A stretch of 64,000 nucleotides of DNA from Schlesneria sp. (GCA_028291515.1 JAQGHU010000022.1:124001-188000); one strand, 5' to 3'. Shown: positions 44,895-55,009, numbered from the stretch's first letter. Program-made: numbers and translations. Notes: generated by a model not told the origin, from the sequence alone.

Positions 44895-45218
44895 TTGCGA
44901 TGCCCCCTTCATAAATGGGTCGAACTCCGAGTGCCACGTCTTTTGCGACCGAGCTTTCAGCCAGGACAATTGCACATCAGTCAATTCGGTGGACAGCCAA
45001 CTGAATATCAGGGCCATTCGTACCCGAGTTGCCCAAATCCCAAATGCCCCGCACAGGCCGCCACGCCGCTCTACAGTCACCAGCAGAAATATCTGATGAG
45101 GGAAATGGCCGTGATCGACTGGCGAGACGAACCCGTGCTTGCGGAAGACTGTCTGTTGTTGGTTTATTACGTGTGCAGCATCTGTTTCAGTATCCGAGGG
45201 GGTTATAGCTGTACCTAA
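44895..45218 (+). CDS. putative zinc-ribbon protein
   Basis: A 107-aa ORF whose second half has two cysteine pairs (CPNPKC and CSIC) with LVYYVCSICFSIRGGYSC, as in small zinc ribbons. The TTG start has GGGAG 4 bases upstream. It overlaps a minus-strand ORF that I judge to be its shadow. No known family; it may accompany the 45377 gene. Confidence 0.45.
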   Translation: MRCPLHKWVELRVPRLLRPSFQPGQLHISQFGGQPTEYQGHSYPSCPNPKCPAQAATPLYSHQQKYLMREMAVIDWRDEPVLAEDCLLLVYYVCSICFSIRGGYSCT

Positions 45219-45376
45219 GTGAGTGGCCAGCGCTTTGTTTGCGGGCTCTTCTCTTGCAGCTAGAAAATGGTCTTCGAGGAGGCAAAAGAGCCTCCCTTTT
45301 GGTTCCGACGACACGCACCGCTGATTTTCAAGTGGTTTGGGATGGTGCCGGGAAATCAGCGAACTGGAGTTTCGAC

Positions 45377-45919
45377 ATGGGATATCGAGTTTCGTGGATT
45401 GCGCGTACTGGTACATCCATGGACGAGTTGCTTCGAGCGTCTCGACGAAAGCGGACTGGCGAGTGTCATGAATTTCCCGATGTCGGATTCTATTTGCTCG
45501 AACTGCCGAAGGGAGATTTGGAAGCCTGGGTCGTGCTGATTGCCGACGGGTCTGATTACTTCATGGATCTCGATGAGTCGCTGGCTCAATCGCTGTCTGA
45601 AGGAGGCAATGAGACGATGTATTTCGTGTGCTCAGATACTGTGATGGTCACCGATTTGAAGTGCTTCCGAGACGGAGAGATCGTCTGGTCGATTGAATAC
45701 GATTGCGAAGATGAGACGAAACGGCCCGCCATCACGGGTGACGCACCCGCGATTGTGAATGAGGTGCTGAAGGGCCTGCGGTCTCAGCAGGAGAATGATG
45801 CAGACACGGACTATATCTACGATCTGACCGCCGAAGTGGGATGTCGGCTAGTTGGTTTCCGGCACGATACGGACTTCGAAACAGACGATCCTGCACTCTT
45901 TCAGGTTCTGGCTGGCTGA
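45377..45919 (+). CDS. hypothetical protein
   Basis: A 180-aa soluble acidic protein starting MGYRVSWIARTGTSMDELL, with GGAG 7 bases upstream. Visible: FPDVGFYLLELPKGDLEAWVVLIADGSDYF, then SDTVMVTDLKCFRDGEIVWSIEYDCED. It reads like a small immunity or housekeeping protein, but I do not recognise the family. The track's extra N-terminal 46 residues look non-coding. Confidence 0.65.
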   Translation: MGYRVSWIARTGTSMDELLRASRRKRTGECHEFPDVGFYLLELPKGDLEAWVVLIADGSDYFMDLDESLAQSLSEGGNETMYFVCSDTVMVTDLKCFRDGEIVWSIEYDCEDETKRPAITGDAPAIVNEVLKGLRSQQENDADTDYIYDLTAEVGCRLVGFRHDTDFETDDPALFQVLAG

Positions 45920-45947
45920 TCGATTGGTGAGTCCGTGTTGGCGCGTT

Positions 45948-46880
45948 TCAGGCGGAGTGCAAGGCAACCGTTTGGGTTTGCGGGACAGCGGGTGTTGCTG
46001 GCTGGTACGCCAAATGTTTGTGGCGAAGTTGGTTCAGCAAGACGTTGTCTCCTGCGTGCAGCACTTCCGTTCTGGCGGACTGTGTCCCCGAGGGAGGCAC
46101 ACAGACCAGCGCGTAAGATTCGCCGAGGACGCTGAGGCGTTCTGATCGAACTTCGTAAATGAGGGCCGTGTTCTCGTCGATTCCCAATCCGACGAGATTG
46201 GGGTGCGTTTCGAGCATCTGCTGCATTCGCCACAGGCGATTTCTTTGCAGGAAATGTTGGTCGACAACGGCGTCTGGAATCAGGTCCAATCCGCGAGCTT
46301 CGATGGGCAGGTTTTCGCCCTCTTGAATCATGACGCGCGAGAGAATGGCGGCACCGGCTGAGCATCCGCCCACGACTCCATTTCGCTGGAGAACCTCGTG
46401 CAGACTTTGCTGAACGGCCGTATCGACGTAGCGGGTGGCCAGGAAATCCTGATACCCACCGCTGAACCAGACGCCAGTCGCTTGATTCAACGCGGCACAG
46501 AATTCGGCGGAGTTCGCGGTGGCTCGGTCATGAGCATTGCACAATTCCACGTGCGTCGCGCCGACTTTGCGCCAGGGAGCGAGCCAGGTGTCTTCGGTGC
46601 CGGGGGCGGGTTCGATGGCGGGAATGACGACGATTCGTGCATTCGTCCCGCCGGCAAGTTCAAAAAAACGCTGGCGGACCTCGGGAGTGACGTAGCCACC
46701 TCCGGCGATGACAAGTGCGCCGCCCTGAACACGCGCATCGACCACTGTTTGAGCGGCGGTGATCGGCGTGGCGCTTTGGAAAACATGGATCACGACGCCA
46801 AACGTCAACAGTACAAACAACGAAGCCCCGCCGTGAACGAGCATTCTGGCACTGGAAAGGGAACGTCGAATGTTAAACAC
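45948..46880 (-). CDS. cyanophycinase-like exported peptidase (family S51)
   Basis: A ~310-aa protein with an N-terminal anchor (LFVLLTFGVVIHVF) and the S51 core: GGALVIAGGGYVTPEV, IVVIPAIEPAPGTED, nucleophile serine in VVGGCSAGAAILS, and DQHFLQRNRLWRM. Family members include cyanophycinase and dipeptidase E, which release dipeptides. The start is set at a GTG (46880) preceded by GGGAG; an ATG at 46844 is an alternative. Without cyanophycin synthetase nearby, the substrate is open. Confidence 0.82.
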   Translation of the reverse strand: MFNIRRSLSSARMLVHGGASLFVLLTFGVVIHVFQSATPITAAQTVVDARVQGGALVIAGGGYVTPEVRQRFFELAGGTNARIVVIPAIEPAPGTEDTWLAPWRKVGATHVELCNAHDRATANSAEFCAALNQATGVWFSGGYQDFLATRYVDTAVQQSLHEVLQRNGVVGGCSAGAAILSRVMIQEGENLPIEARGLDLIPDAVVDQHFLQRNRLWRMQQMLETHPNLVGLGIDENTALIYEVRSERLSVLGESYALVCVPPSGTQSARTEVLHAGDNVLLNQLRHKHLAYQPATPAVPQTQTVALHSA

Positions 46881-47107
46881 GGCTTCTCCCTGTGGTTGTT
46901 TGTTGACATTTGCGAGTTTCGGATCGAACACGGCGAATTGTATGCATGTCGAACTCGACACCAAATGGGTAGTCAATTAACTTTCTCGCAAGAGTTCGAC
47001 ATTGGCGGGCGGTATCACCGGTGGTGACACGTCGTTGACATCATCGTGAGCCTGACACAAAGCTCCCTGACATACACCAGACCGCTGCGGGATTGGCAAA
47101 CAGCACC

Positions 47108-48385
47108 ATGCAAGAATCGGCAACCAATGTTCGCAAGCCAGCGCCCCGTCACGTTTCGTATCACGTTGCCCGGGCCCTGTGTTCGCTGAAAGAACGGTTG
47201 ACGGGGAAACCGCCGCTGGAAGTTGAGGCTCTGGAAAAGATCGCTCGGCGCGACGTGGGGGGGGCGGAGTTCGCGGATGTCTCCTTTCGAGAGCCGCTGT
47301 CGATCCTGCTGCGATCATTGAACGAGACCGCTCGGCTCAATCCGATCGGCCGGATTGCGGCGTCGACCCGTTTGCGGCAGATCCTGGTGAATCGGCTGAG
47401 CCTGGAACGAGCGTGGGGCGGACCCGATCCGTTGTCGAATGCCGCCATGCCTCCGTTGAAGCGGCCCATCTATGTGCTGGGGTTGCCTCGCACCGGGACG
47501 ACGTTGTTACTGAATTTGCTGGCAGCGGACTCGCGAGGGCGATACCTGCGGTACTGGGAATCGCTGACTCCCCTGATGGCGGCGGGTGTGAAGAAGGGTG
47601 GCGATTCGAAGACGCTGCGGCAGAAGTTAGCGGTTCAGCAGGTTCAGCGGACCAACCTGCTGGCTCCCAGTCTGGTGGGGATTCACAAGATCGAACCGCT
47701 TGGTCCTGAAGAATGTTTGTGGCTGCTGCAGAATACGATGCTGTCCTACAGCTTTCCGTTGATGTGGAACATCCCCGAGTACTCGGAGTGGTTGAACGGT
47801 CGCAGTGAAGCGGATTGGGAGTCTGCTTACCGCTATTACCTGGCGACGTTACGGCTGATTCAGAATGACATGCCGGGCGAGCATTGGGTGTTGAAGTGTC
47901 CAGTGCATACGCCGCGACTGGGGACGATTGCACGACTTGTGCCCGATGCCTGTTTCATCCAAACGTACCGCAACGTGGGTGAGGTCGTCGCATCCATGTG
48001 CAGCCTGGCTCACGAGACCCAACGGATCTCGTCCGACCACGTCGATCCGGCGACCGTGGGCAAATTGACGGTACAGACACTCGCCAGTTGGTCTCGCGAT
48101 GGAGCGACCGGCGAGGCGAGCCTGCCAAAACGAGTCTTGAACATCCATTACAAAGCACTCGTCACTCAGCCGCTGCCAACGATGCGCATGATCTATGATC
48201 ATTTTCAGATTCCGTGGACGCCGGGCACGGAAGACGCCATGCGCAAATGGTTGAACGACAATCCTCAGCGTAAGCACGGCAACCATCGCTATTCGCTCTA
48301 TGACTTCGGGCTGACGCCGGACGAAGTCATGGCGAGCTGCCAGTCGTATCATGCCGCCGAACAGCAACTCTTGAAACTCGTGTAA
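47108..48385 (+). CDS. sulfotransferase family protein
   Basis: A 425-aa protein with the PAPS-binding loop IYVLGLPRTGTTLLLNLLA at about residue 120 and the 3'-phosphate region CFIQTYRNVGEVVASMCSL. The C-terminal KHGNHRYSLYDFGLTPDEV is typical of the sulfotransferase_3 group. It would transfer sulfate from PAPS to a hydroxyl of a small molecule or lipid. Start at ATG 47108. It ends six bases before the cytochrome P450 gene, so the two form an operon. Confidence 0.87.
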   Translation: MQESATNVRKPAPRHVSYHVARALCSLKERLTGKPPLEVEALEKIARRDVGGAEFADVSFREPLSILLRSLNETARLNPIGRIAASTRLRQILVNRLSLERAWGGPDPLSNAAMPPLKRPIYVLGLPRTGTTLLLNLLAADSRGRYLRYWESLTPLMAAGVKKGGDSKTLRQKLAVQQVQRTNLLAPSLVGIHKIEPLGPEECLWLLQNTMLSYSFPLMWNIPEYSEWLNGRSEADWESAYRYYLATLRLIQNDMPGEHWVLKCPVHTPRLGTIARLVPDACFIQTYRNVGEVVASMCSLAHETQRISSDHVDPATVGKLTVQTLASWSRDGATGEASLPKRVLNIHYKALVTQPLPTMRMIYDHFQIPWTPGTEDAMRKWLNDNPQRKHGNHRYSLYDFGLTPDEVMASCQSYHAAEQQLLKLV

Positions 48386-48391
48386 CGCACC

Positions 48392-49801
48392 ATGACATTG
48401 AAGCGATTGAGTGATATTCCCGGTCCGCGCACGCTTGCCGACCAATGGTCCATGTATCGACGCCGGTACCAGATGGGCCATGCGCTGCGCGAGATCAGCC
48501 AGAATCATGGCGATATCGCTCGTGTTCCCATTGCCGGTGATCCGAAGGTTCTGGTTTCGCATCCGGATCATGTGCGCGAGATCATGGTTTCGAATTCGCA
48601 GTACTTCGGGCTGTCGGGTCAAGACTTGCTGAGACGAGTCGTGCCGTGGAGCCTGATCGCCATTGAGGGGCAACTGCACGACGAACATCGCGCGATGATG
48701 CTGCTGACGCTACGTAAGATCCTGACGCGGCGGATTCTGACCACGACGATCCTGCGAGCCAACCAGGCGCTGTCGAAACTGCGCGATGGAGACGTGATCG
48801 ATCTGTATCAGTTCTCGCGTGAAGTGAGCCTGGCCATTGCGGCATCGCTGCTGTTTCCCGCCGAGGCGGGCGACGAGATCGTGTCGGGCATCGATCACAA
48901 GGCGTTCCTGGATTTGATGTCGCAAAGCAATGCGTGGTTCCTGGGAATGCCACTGGCATTTCAAAACGTCTGTCTGCTGGCTGACCTCCGTCACAACATG
49001 AAGATCATGGCGACTCGGCGTCACGTTCGTCGGCAACTGACCGACGCCATCAAAAGCGCCCGATCGTTGTCACGTTCCGGGCCGGATGCGGATGTCCTGT
49101 CGCTACTGACGGATGGCTCGGAAGTCGGCGGTGCCATGCGTGACGAGTTTCTGGAAGACAACCTGCTGACAATACTCCTCGCCAGTTATGACACGACTGC
49201 CAATTCGCTGGCGTGGGCGCTCTGGGAAACTTCGCGTCAGCCTACGTTGCAAAATCGAATTGCAGACGAAGGGTCCCGGCTTTCGGATAATCCGGCGGAC
49301 AATCTGGAATGGAGTAACGGTGCGGTCTGGACCGAAGCGACGCTACAGGAATCACTGCGGATGTATCCGTCCATCTGGGCGACATCGCGCCGGACGCTAT
49401 CGGACTATCGGCTAGGCGATTTCCTGTTACCCAAAAATACGTTCGTCTATACGAGCCAGTGGGTTACTCATCACGACCCGCGCTGGTTTACCAATCCTCT
49501 GGAATTCCGTCCCGAACGTTGGGAACCCGAATCGACTCCAGAGGCCGGTGGTGGAACCGAGAAGCCTTCAGACGCGCGACTGCAGTTCTCATTCTTTCCG
49601 TTCGGCGGTGGCAAACGCTTTTGCATCGGCAAGGCCATCTTCGATCAAGAAGCATCGTTGCTGTTGGGATCTTTCTTCTCACGCTGGGAAGCGACTCAGA
49701 TCGAGGACTGTCGCCCGGAACCACGGTTCGGCGTCACGTTGCAGCCGGATCGGCCGATGCTGGCCCGAATCAGGAAACGCCGTCCGAAGTCTGAAGCGTG
49801 A
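48392..49801 (+). CDS. cytochrome P450
   Basis: A 469-aa soluble P450. Landmarks are the I-helix LLASYDTTANSLAW, the ExxR in ATLQESLRMYP, FRPERW, and the haem loop FPFGGGKRFCIGKA with its cysteine ligand. No membrane anchor is present. It resembles CYP102/CYP4-like or CYP110-type enzymes that hydroxylate fatty acids or terpenoids. A hydroxylase directly coupled to a sulfotransferase suggests hydroxylation followed by sulfation of the same substrate. Confidence 0.92.
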   Translation: MTLKRLSDIPGPRTLADQWSMYRRRYQMGHALREISQNHGDIARVPIAGDPKVLVSHPDHVREIMVSNSQYFGLSGQDLLRRVVPWSLIAIEGQLHDEHRAMMLLTLRKILTRRILTTTILRANQALSKLRDGDVIDLYQFSREVSLAIAASLLFPAEAGDEIVSGIDHKAFLDLMSQSNAWFLGMPLAFQNVCLLADLRHNMKIMATRRHVRRQLTDAIKSARSLSRSGPDADVLSLLTDGSEVGGAMRDEFLEDNLLTILLASYDTTANSLAWALWETSRQPTLQNRIADEGSRLSDNPADNLEWSNGAVWTEATLQESLRMYPSIWATSRRTLSDYRLGDFLLPKNTFVYTSQWVTHHDPRWFTNPLEFRPERWEPESTPEAGGGTEKPSDARLQFSFFPFGGGKRFCIGKAIFDQEASLLLGSFFSRWEATQIEDCRPEPRFGVTLQPDRPMLARIRKRRPKSEA

Positions 49802-49859
49802 CAGGTCAGTGAGTCGGCCGTCTCTATCGCTATGACATGCCGATTGGCGTGCGACTTCG

Positions 49860-52800
49860 TCATGGGGCTGCGATGAAGTTGCCATTAATGACGATGCCGC
49901 CGATGGCCGTGCCAACTGGAATCGAGAAGGCGTCTGCGGGCGTCGTGGTATTGTAAATGTTGTTCGTTATTGTAGACGCGGATGCCACCGGGAAGGCTAA
50001 ATTGAGCTTCGGGGCAACCTGACTGAAGATGATGCCGCGATGAGTTGTGGTGTCACCAGCCAACAGCGTCACTCCGTTGGTCGTGATCGTGGCGATCGAA
50101 TTGGCTGCGACATAGTCGAAGAGCATGCCGGTGCCGCCGCCCGCCTGGTCGACAATGCTGTTGCCCGTAATCGTATCCGTACTGGTTCCGTAGAGACCGA
50201 ATCGCAATCCGGTACCACCAGCACCCTGGAAGGTGACCTTATTCGTCGCTAGAGACAGAGTGGACGTACCCGTCGATGTGTGACCTGATTGGCCATCAAT
50301 GACCCAGATCCCCGTTCCTGATGTTGCCGCAGTGGTGTCGAAATAAATCAAGTTGGAGGCGACAGTGCCCATTAAGAGAGAGGTCGTCGACGGATCTTGC
50401 AGGGAGATGGCTGTGATACCCGGGCCGTAGGAATAGATTGTGTTGGTCGAAATGGTGGCGGTGACAGGACCGGTCCAATTCGTACCGATCATTGTGGAAC
50501 CGCTGCCAAACCCGGACAGGATGTTCCCCGTCACCAACAGATTGAGTGTCGAGCCCGCCCCGCTGGCCTGTGTCAGAAACTGAATCGCTGTTCCGTTCAC
50601 ATTGGTGTCAGTGATCGTGTTGCTCGTGATGCTCGACGTGTAGAGACCTGCCGTATTCGCCTGGATTCGAACGGTCCCGCCGTTGGTGGCTCCGTTGGCA
50701 TTTAGTATCGAAGCGGTCATTGACACGGTGCTGTCGTTGAGCGAGTCGATCGCATATCCCGTTGAACCGGAGATTCGCAGGTCGCTGAGGTTGAGCTGGG
50801 TGGAGCCCGTCGACTGGATTCCGACGCCATTATTCACGAAATCAACCCAGCTGAGTGTCGTGCTTCCGAACGAATTGACCAGGACTCCTGCCGTTGTCGT
50901 ATTCTGGATCACCCCGCCTGTGGCGTACGCGCCGTTCCCTGCGATAGTGAAATTCCCTGTACTTGCTTCCAGCTTGATTCCGTATGCCCCGCCATTTACT
51001 GAGACGGAACCGAGCTTGGCATTGATCGCCGAAGTCTCGACATCAATGGCGGGGGCATTCACCGTTGTGAACGAACCACCATTGACCTGCAAATTGGCGG
51101 CGTTGTTCGCCGAGAGTCCCATCGCGTTGTGGGTATTGACTGTCACGCTATCCAGGGTGATCTTGCTGCTGGCATTCGCAAATGAAATGGCGGGCGATGA
51201 TGAGGATGAAGTCACGTTGAGGTTTGCCACATTGATAATCGCATCCGTTCCGCTGACGGAAAATCCGTTTGCGTTCGGTGAAGTGATGTTTGTGTTACCG
51301 GTGAAGTTGTAAATGGCGTCACTGGTTCCGGTCTTCGTTGTTCCCGAAATCTCTACTGCCGAGCCCCCTGTGCCGCTGGTTCCGGTCTGCGAAGTCGACA
51401 AAGAAGCAAATGTGGCATCGGTCGCTACGCTGTTGATCACGAGTCCCGTACCGCCGATATTCTTCAGCGAAAGATCATTGATGGCGATTGCGCCGTTACT
51501 TAAATTCTCTAATACAAATCCGTTCCCTTGCGCGGTGATTGTGTTTCCCGCTCCGTAGTAGGTGATGTTTGGATTGCCGCCGTTGAACACGATTCCGTTT
51601 CCGGTTGCCGACGTGATCTGAGTATTGCGAATTGTCACTTTGCCCGATGAATTCGCCAGGTTGATCGCATCGCCGCCGATCGAGGCAAACGTCAAATCAT
51701 GCAATGACACACCCGAGACTCCGCTTCCGAAAATTCCGTCTCCAGACGACCCCGTGATGGCGAACCCTGCAACTTCGGTGTTGGAAGCGAGAGTCACCGC
51801 AGTTCCTGACACGTTCTGAATCGTCGGCAGCTGTTGTCCCGCTTGCAGCAAATTCGGGATGCGGACATTGCCGCCGGTCGTGGACAATGTCTCGATCACA
51901 TTCCCCTGGCCGAACAGGTGTTGGCCGGAAGTCAACGTAATGGCTTCATTCAGCACGGACCCGCTTTGAACAAAAATGACATCACCCCCGGCCGCCTGGG
52001 CTGCCGCGACGGTTGAGAATGGATGTGCACTGGTCCCATCGGGCGTTCCGGCAACGGGGCCCGAAGCGGGGGCATAGACCTGTTCGACGATGTAGGGTTT
52101 GTCAGTCGCTGGGTCGATGGCGACTTGATTGACGGCGTTGGTTTGTGATTGCGCAACGATCACGTTGTAGTTGCGCTCCACGAAGCGGAACGGCGAAGGT
52201 GTGCTTCGGTTCCAACCCGTCGTCGGATGATCGTTGCCAAAAGGAAATTGCATCGACAATCCGACCATCACATTGCTGCCGTACAATTTATCGTGCGTGA
52301 ACAGCGTCTGTGCCGTGATCGTGTTGTTGATGACGCCTTCAACGCGTGCCTTGAAGCCGTTGACGCCGCCTGTTGATCCCCCTTCAAAGTGGTAGCCGCC
52401 GACGTAGCCTCGCACCACATGTCGATCCAGAACTGGCTGGCTGTAGCCCACTTCGGCATCGACGCCTCGCAGGGCATTTCCAATGGAAAGTGATCGAGAG
52501 TACAGAAGTTGATTGCCAGAGAACGAAGCGTTGCTGATCGTGTTCGAGAAGGTCTGTGAAGAGGTGAAAGGAAGATAAACGTTTGATCGCAGTTCGAATC
52601 TCTGGATCAAACCTTCGAAGCTGAGGCCGACTTGTTGGAACATCTTCGAGGTCGACTGATCGGCATCGTACCAGACGCTGGCACCCCCCCAGGCGTTCCA
52701 TTCGTCAAATAGTCGGCGATAGCCAACGCCGATGTTTCCTCCGACCTGCGATCGATTCGTCACGAATCCACGGACATCCGCAAAAATGAAATGACTGTCA

Positions 52801-53189
52801 GTCAGCAGGTACGGCATGTACTCGAGAGGTGTGATCGAATCATTTCGACCGAATGTCTTGCCACCAAGATGGCTTGCGCGTCCCATCGTACCAAGGCCGT
52901 TTCCGATCATCCTCTGGGACACGTCCTGTGACTCTTCGTCCGGCTCAGTTGCTATCTCTGATTCAGGGGCAGCTTTGAACGCGATCTCTTTCTTAACTGG
53001 TTCTTCGGTGTCAGGCGCGACTTCGATTGGTTCAAAAGTGGAGAGGGGTGGAGGATATGAGTCATCTGCCTGCACCGATCGCAGCCAATGATCATCCATC
53101 CCAATCGGGATGCAGATGAGCATCAGAACGACGGCAGATATCGCCCTCCACTCTGAAGCCAACCTGAATTGAATCTTCGCCAACATCAT
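49860..53189 (-). CDS. inverse-autotransporter-like adhesin with beta-helix passenger
   Basis: About 1109 aa from the ATG at 53189 (AGGA upstream). A signal region (AVVLMLICIPIGM) and a linker lead to a beta-barrel of the intimin/invasin type at residues ~120-330: GGNIGVGYRRLFDEWNAWGGASVWYDAD, FELRSNVYLPF and VDAEVGYSQPVLDRHVVRGYVGGYHF. The rest is a Ser/Thr/Asn/Gly-rich right-handed beta-helix with repeated NTITD/GTAIQF-type turns. The barrel-first order is that of type Ve secretion, in which the C-terminal passenger is exported through the barrel. It implies an outer membrane and an adhesive or carbohydrate-active surface protein. Confidence 0.82.
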   Translation of the reverse strand: MMLAKIQFRLASEWRAISAVVLMLICIPIGMDDHWLRSVQADDSYPPPLSTFEPIEVAPDTEEPVKKEIAFKAAPESEIATEPDEESQDVSQRMIGNGLGTMGRASHLGGKTFGRNDSITPLEYMPYLLTDSHFIFADVRGFVTNRSQVGGNIGVGYRRLFDEWNAWGGASVWYDADQSTSKMFQQVGLSFEGLIQRFELRSNVYLPFTSSQTFSNTISNASFSGNQLLYSRSLSIGNALRGVDAEVGYSQPVLDRHVVRGYVGGYHFEGGSTGGVNGFKARVEGVINNTITAQTLFTHDKLYGSNVMVGLSMQFPFGNDHPTTGWNRSTPSPFRFVERNYNVIVAQSQTNAVNQVAIDPATDKPYIVEQVYAPASGPVAGTPDGTSAHPFSTVAAAQAAGGDVIFVQSGSVLNEAITLTSGQHLFGQGNVIETLSTTGGNVRIPNLLQAGQQLPTIQNVSGTAVTLASNTEVAGFAITGSSGDGIFGSGVSGVSLHDLTFASIGGDAINLANSSGKVTIRNTQITSATGNGIVFNGGNPNITYYGAGNTITAQGNGFVLENLSNGAIAINDLSLKNIGGTGLVINSVATDATFASLSTSQTGTSGTGGSAVEISGTTKTGTSDAIYNFTGNTNITSPNANGFSVSGTDAIINVANLNVTSSSSSPAISFANASSKITLDSVTVNTHNAMGLSANNAANLQVNGGSFTTVNAPAIDVETSAINAKLGSVSVNGGAYGIKLEASTGNFTIAGNGAYATGGVIQNTTTAGVLVNSFGSTTLSWVDFVNNGVGIQSTGSTQLNLSDLRISGSTGYAIDSLNDSTVSMTASILNANGATNGGTVRIQANTAGLYTSSITSNTITDTNVNGTAIQFLTQASGAGSTLNLLVTGNILSGFGSGSTMIGTNWTGPVTATISTNTIYSYGPGITAISLQDPSTTSLLMGTVASNLIYFDTTAATSGTGIWVIDGQSGHTSTGTSTLSLATNKVTFQGAGGTGLRFGLYGTSTDTITGNSIVDQAGGGTGMLFDYVAANSIATITTNGVTLLAGDTTTHRGIIFSQVAPKLNLAFPVASASTITNNIYNTTTPADAFSIPVGTAIGGIVINGNFIAAP

Positions 53190-53806
53190 GGTTGTTCCTG
53201 CTCGCACGTCGATGGCGAGACCGAATCCAGTTGATGCACATCGCCTACGCATCACGACGAGGTGAGTGCATTGAGCCGCATCGACCTAAGCAGGGAAGTT
53301 GCGGTTCGGGACGTTGCCTGATGAGCGAATCGAGTCTGGAGTGGCATGCGTATAAACTCGATGAGCAATCACGTCGAGGCCTGGATTGGGGTTCAAGAGC
53401 GAGGCTGTGGGAGAATTCAGAAACCCGCAGGAAACATGATAGATTTGTTAGAAACTCGTTCATCGCAGAACGTTGGCGGCGGTCGTTCGCGACATGTACG
53501 GTGACGACTTTGGCGAGTTCGTTCGCAGCTAGATAGAAGCGCTGGTGCCAGCCGTTTGTTCGTACTTCGGCTGAACAACTCTCGCCGTCGAAAAAGAGCT
53601 GACAAACACTTCAGGCTTGCCGCTTTTCATGCATTTGACCGGCAATCAAGGCCGGTGAACTCACATTTGCTGAGTAGAACAATGTCATTAAGCTCCATAT
53701 CTGACGAGGTTCACAGAGAAACCTCTAGTACGTAGAACTCGGCGAGACTACGGTCTTGCCGAGTTTAGCCGTTGCCCGCCCTACGGGTTGATGAGAGGAG
53801 ATGACG
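53190..53806. other. divergent intergenic region with a stable hairpin
   Basis: Some 600 bases between divergent genes, with no ORF that I trust. At 53736-53765 a 13-bp stem (AACTCGGCGAGAC / GTCTTGCCGAGTT) closes on a TACG tetraloop about 40 bases before the lipoprotein start, probably in its leader. Confidence 0.5.
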
Positions 53807-54229
53807 ATGACAATTGTTCGGACCTTGCTGCTGATGGCTGGCGTGTCCGTGCTACCTACGGGTTGCGCACTCACAGTCCCCCTCGTCGGACACGACTATG
53901 CTCAGTATGCGGGTGATTCCCTGGCCGTGAAGAACACCTCCTATCTGATTGCGAATGAGGCGCTGTATCCTCCCTATCAGATCCAAGCCGGCCAGCTTCA
54001 AGATGGCGAGAAAAAAGTGTGTGAACTTCCAGAAGGAACTCCGATTGAATTTCGTTCCTTCTGGCGGGCCAGCCGCATGCGACTAATGGGGGCACCGATT
54101 CGCAGCGATTACGCGCTGGTCATGGTGGACTCTCCCGTTGTCGGGCGCGTCACAGCCGAGTTGCCCATGTCACAATTGGATGGCGTCTTTGATGGCGACG
54201 AGCATCCAAAAACGGGAAGAGATGATTGA
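53807..54229 (+). CDS. hypothetical lipoprotein
   Basis: A 140-aa protein with a lipobox (SVLPTGCALT) after a short signal. The rest is soluble with no recognised domain (YLIANEALYPPYQIQAGQL; EFRSFWRASRMRLMG). GAGGAG lies 6 bases before the second ATG at 53807, which I prefer to 53801. Transcribed away from the adhesin gene. Confidence 0.65.
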   Translation: MTIVRTLLLMAGVSVLPTGCALTVPLVGHDYAQYAGDSLAVKNTSYLIANEALYPPYQIQAGQLQDGEKKVCELPEGTPIEFRSFWRASRMRLMGAPIRSDYALVMVDSPVVGRVTAELPMSQLDGVFDGDEHPKTGRDD

Positions 54230-54388
54230 CCGGGATGTTACGGATGTGGTGTCCGTGACATGGCCGTGTCGTCGTGGTTGGAAGGGCGAGGCTTCTGCCG
54301 TGCCGCGGATGTTATTGTGGGACCACTGACCGGCGCGGCATCAAAGGAACTTGCCTGGAAAGAGGGGCTCACACCCCAGGAAAAGTGG

Positions 54389-54420
54389 CCAGGGGGCTGA
54401 CGCCGCCCCGCTCAGGAAGG
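54389..54420 (-). repeat. short GC palindromic repeat, copy 2
   Basis: On the minus strand it reads CCTGAGCGGGGCGGCGTCAG then CCCCC, the same family as 27735 and 59786, and lies between convergent genes. A second GGGGCTCACACCCC hairpin is just to the left (54364). Confidence 0.6.
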
Positions 54421-54473
54421 CAAGAGGGGAGTCTCGCCTTCCCAGTTGTTCGCCGAAAACGATGTCGGCCGGA

Positions 54474-54701
54474 TTAATATTCTGGTGACCCGTTTCCGCG
54501 GATGTAGTCTCCATAGCGCGTCCGTTGAAAGGATAACAAATTTCGAGTTTTGTTCTGCCACGTTTTCCACGCAGACGGCCGGGTGTTCGTGTTTTGCACT
54601 TTGACAAGAGGCATTGGTTTCGGTGTTGAATCGGCCTGAACCGTCCCTGCAAATCCTGCCAACACGACCGCTCCACACGCAGACAATTTCAGTATGTTCA
54701 T
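54474..54701 (-). CDS. small exported hypothetical protein
   Basis: A 75-aa protein, MNILKLSACGAVVLAGFAGTVQADS, a clear signal peptide with an A-x-A-like cleavage site, and a ~50-residue basic mature part (RPSAWKTWQNKTRNLLSFQRT). AAGGAG is 10 bases upstream. Unknown family. The 308-base gap to the CotH gene holds no other gene that I can support. Confidence 0.65.
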   Translation of the reverse strand: MNILKLSACGAVVLAGFAGTVQADSTPKPMPLVKVQNTNTRPSAWKTWQNKTRNLLSFQRTRYGDYIRGNGSPEY

Positions 54702-55009
54702 GATCCTTAGTTTCTCCTTCGAGAGAGCCTTCAACGAGTTCATGGAGTTCCTTTTCTCCATATGGTACAGATCGACGCCTGCGCCCTCTTTGCTTGACGA
54801 CTCGAGGGAATCTCATGCAAATGCAAGTAATCAGAGAAACAGGTCAGAGGATGGTGGATGACCTGTCCCAGACGGAAAACTCGACTGTATGACGAAGGGT
54901 TCTTTCAGCCACTTGTCGGGCCTGTTGAAGGACCGCAAACGAGCCATGACTAACTCTGCTGCTGATGCCACAACTGATTGGAACGGCAAGCGCGAGCGAT
55001 TCGCCGTTG

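Noticed and set aside
44832-45416. 194-aa minus-strand ORF
   Set aside because: It is opposite the zinc-ribbon ORF and the upstream part of the 45377 gene, which have better motif and ribosome-binding-site support.
51313-51819. Plus-strand ORFs within the adhesin gene
   Set aside because: They are shadows of the Ser/Thr/Gly-rich repeat passenger on the opposite strand.
53192-53536. 114-aa plus-strand ORF
   Set aside because: It starts across the adhesin start region and lacks a ribosome-binding site or recognisable pattern.
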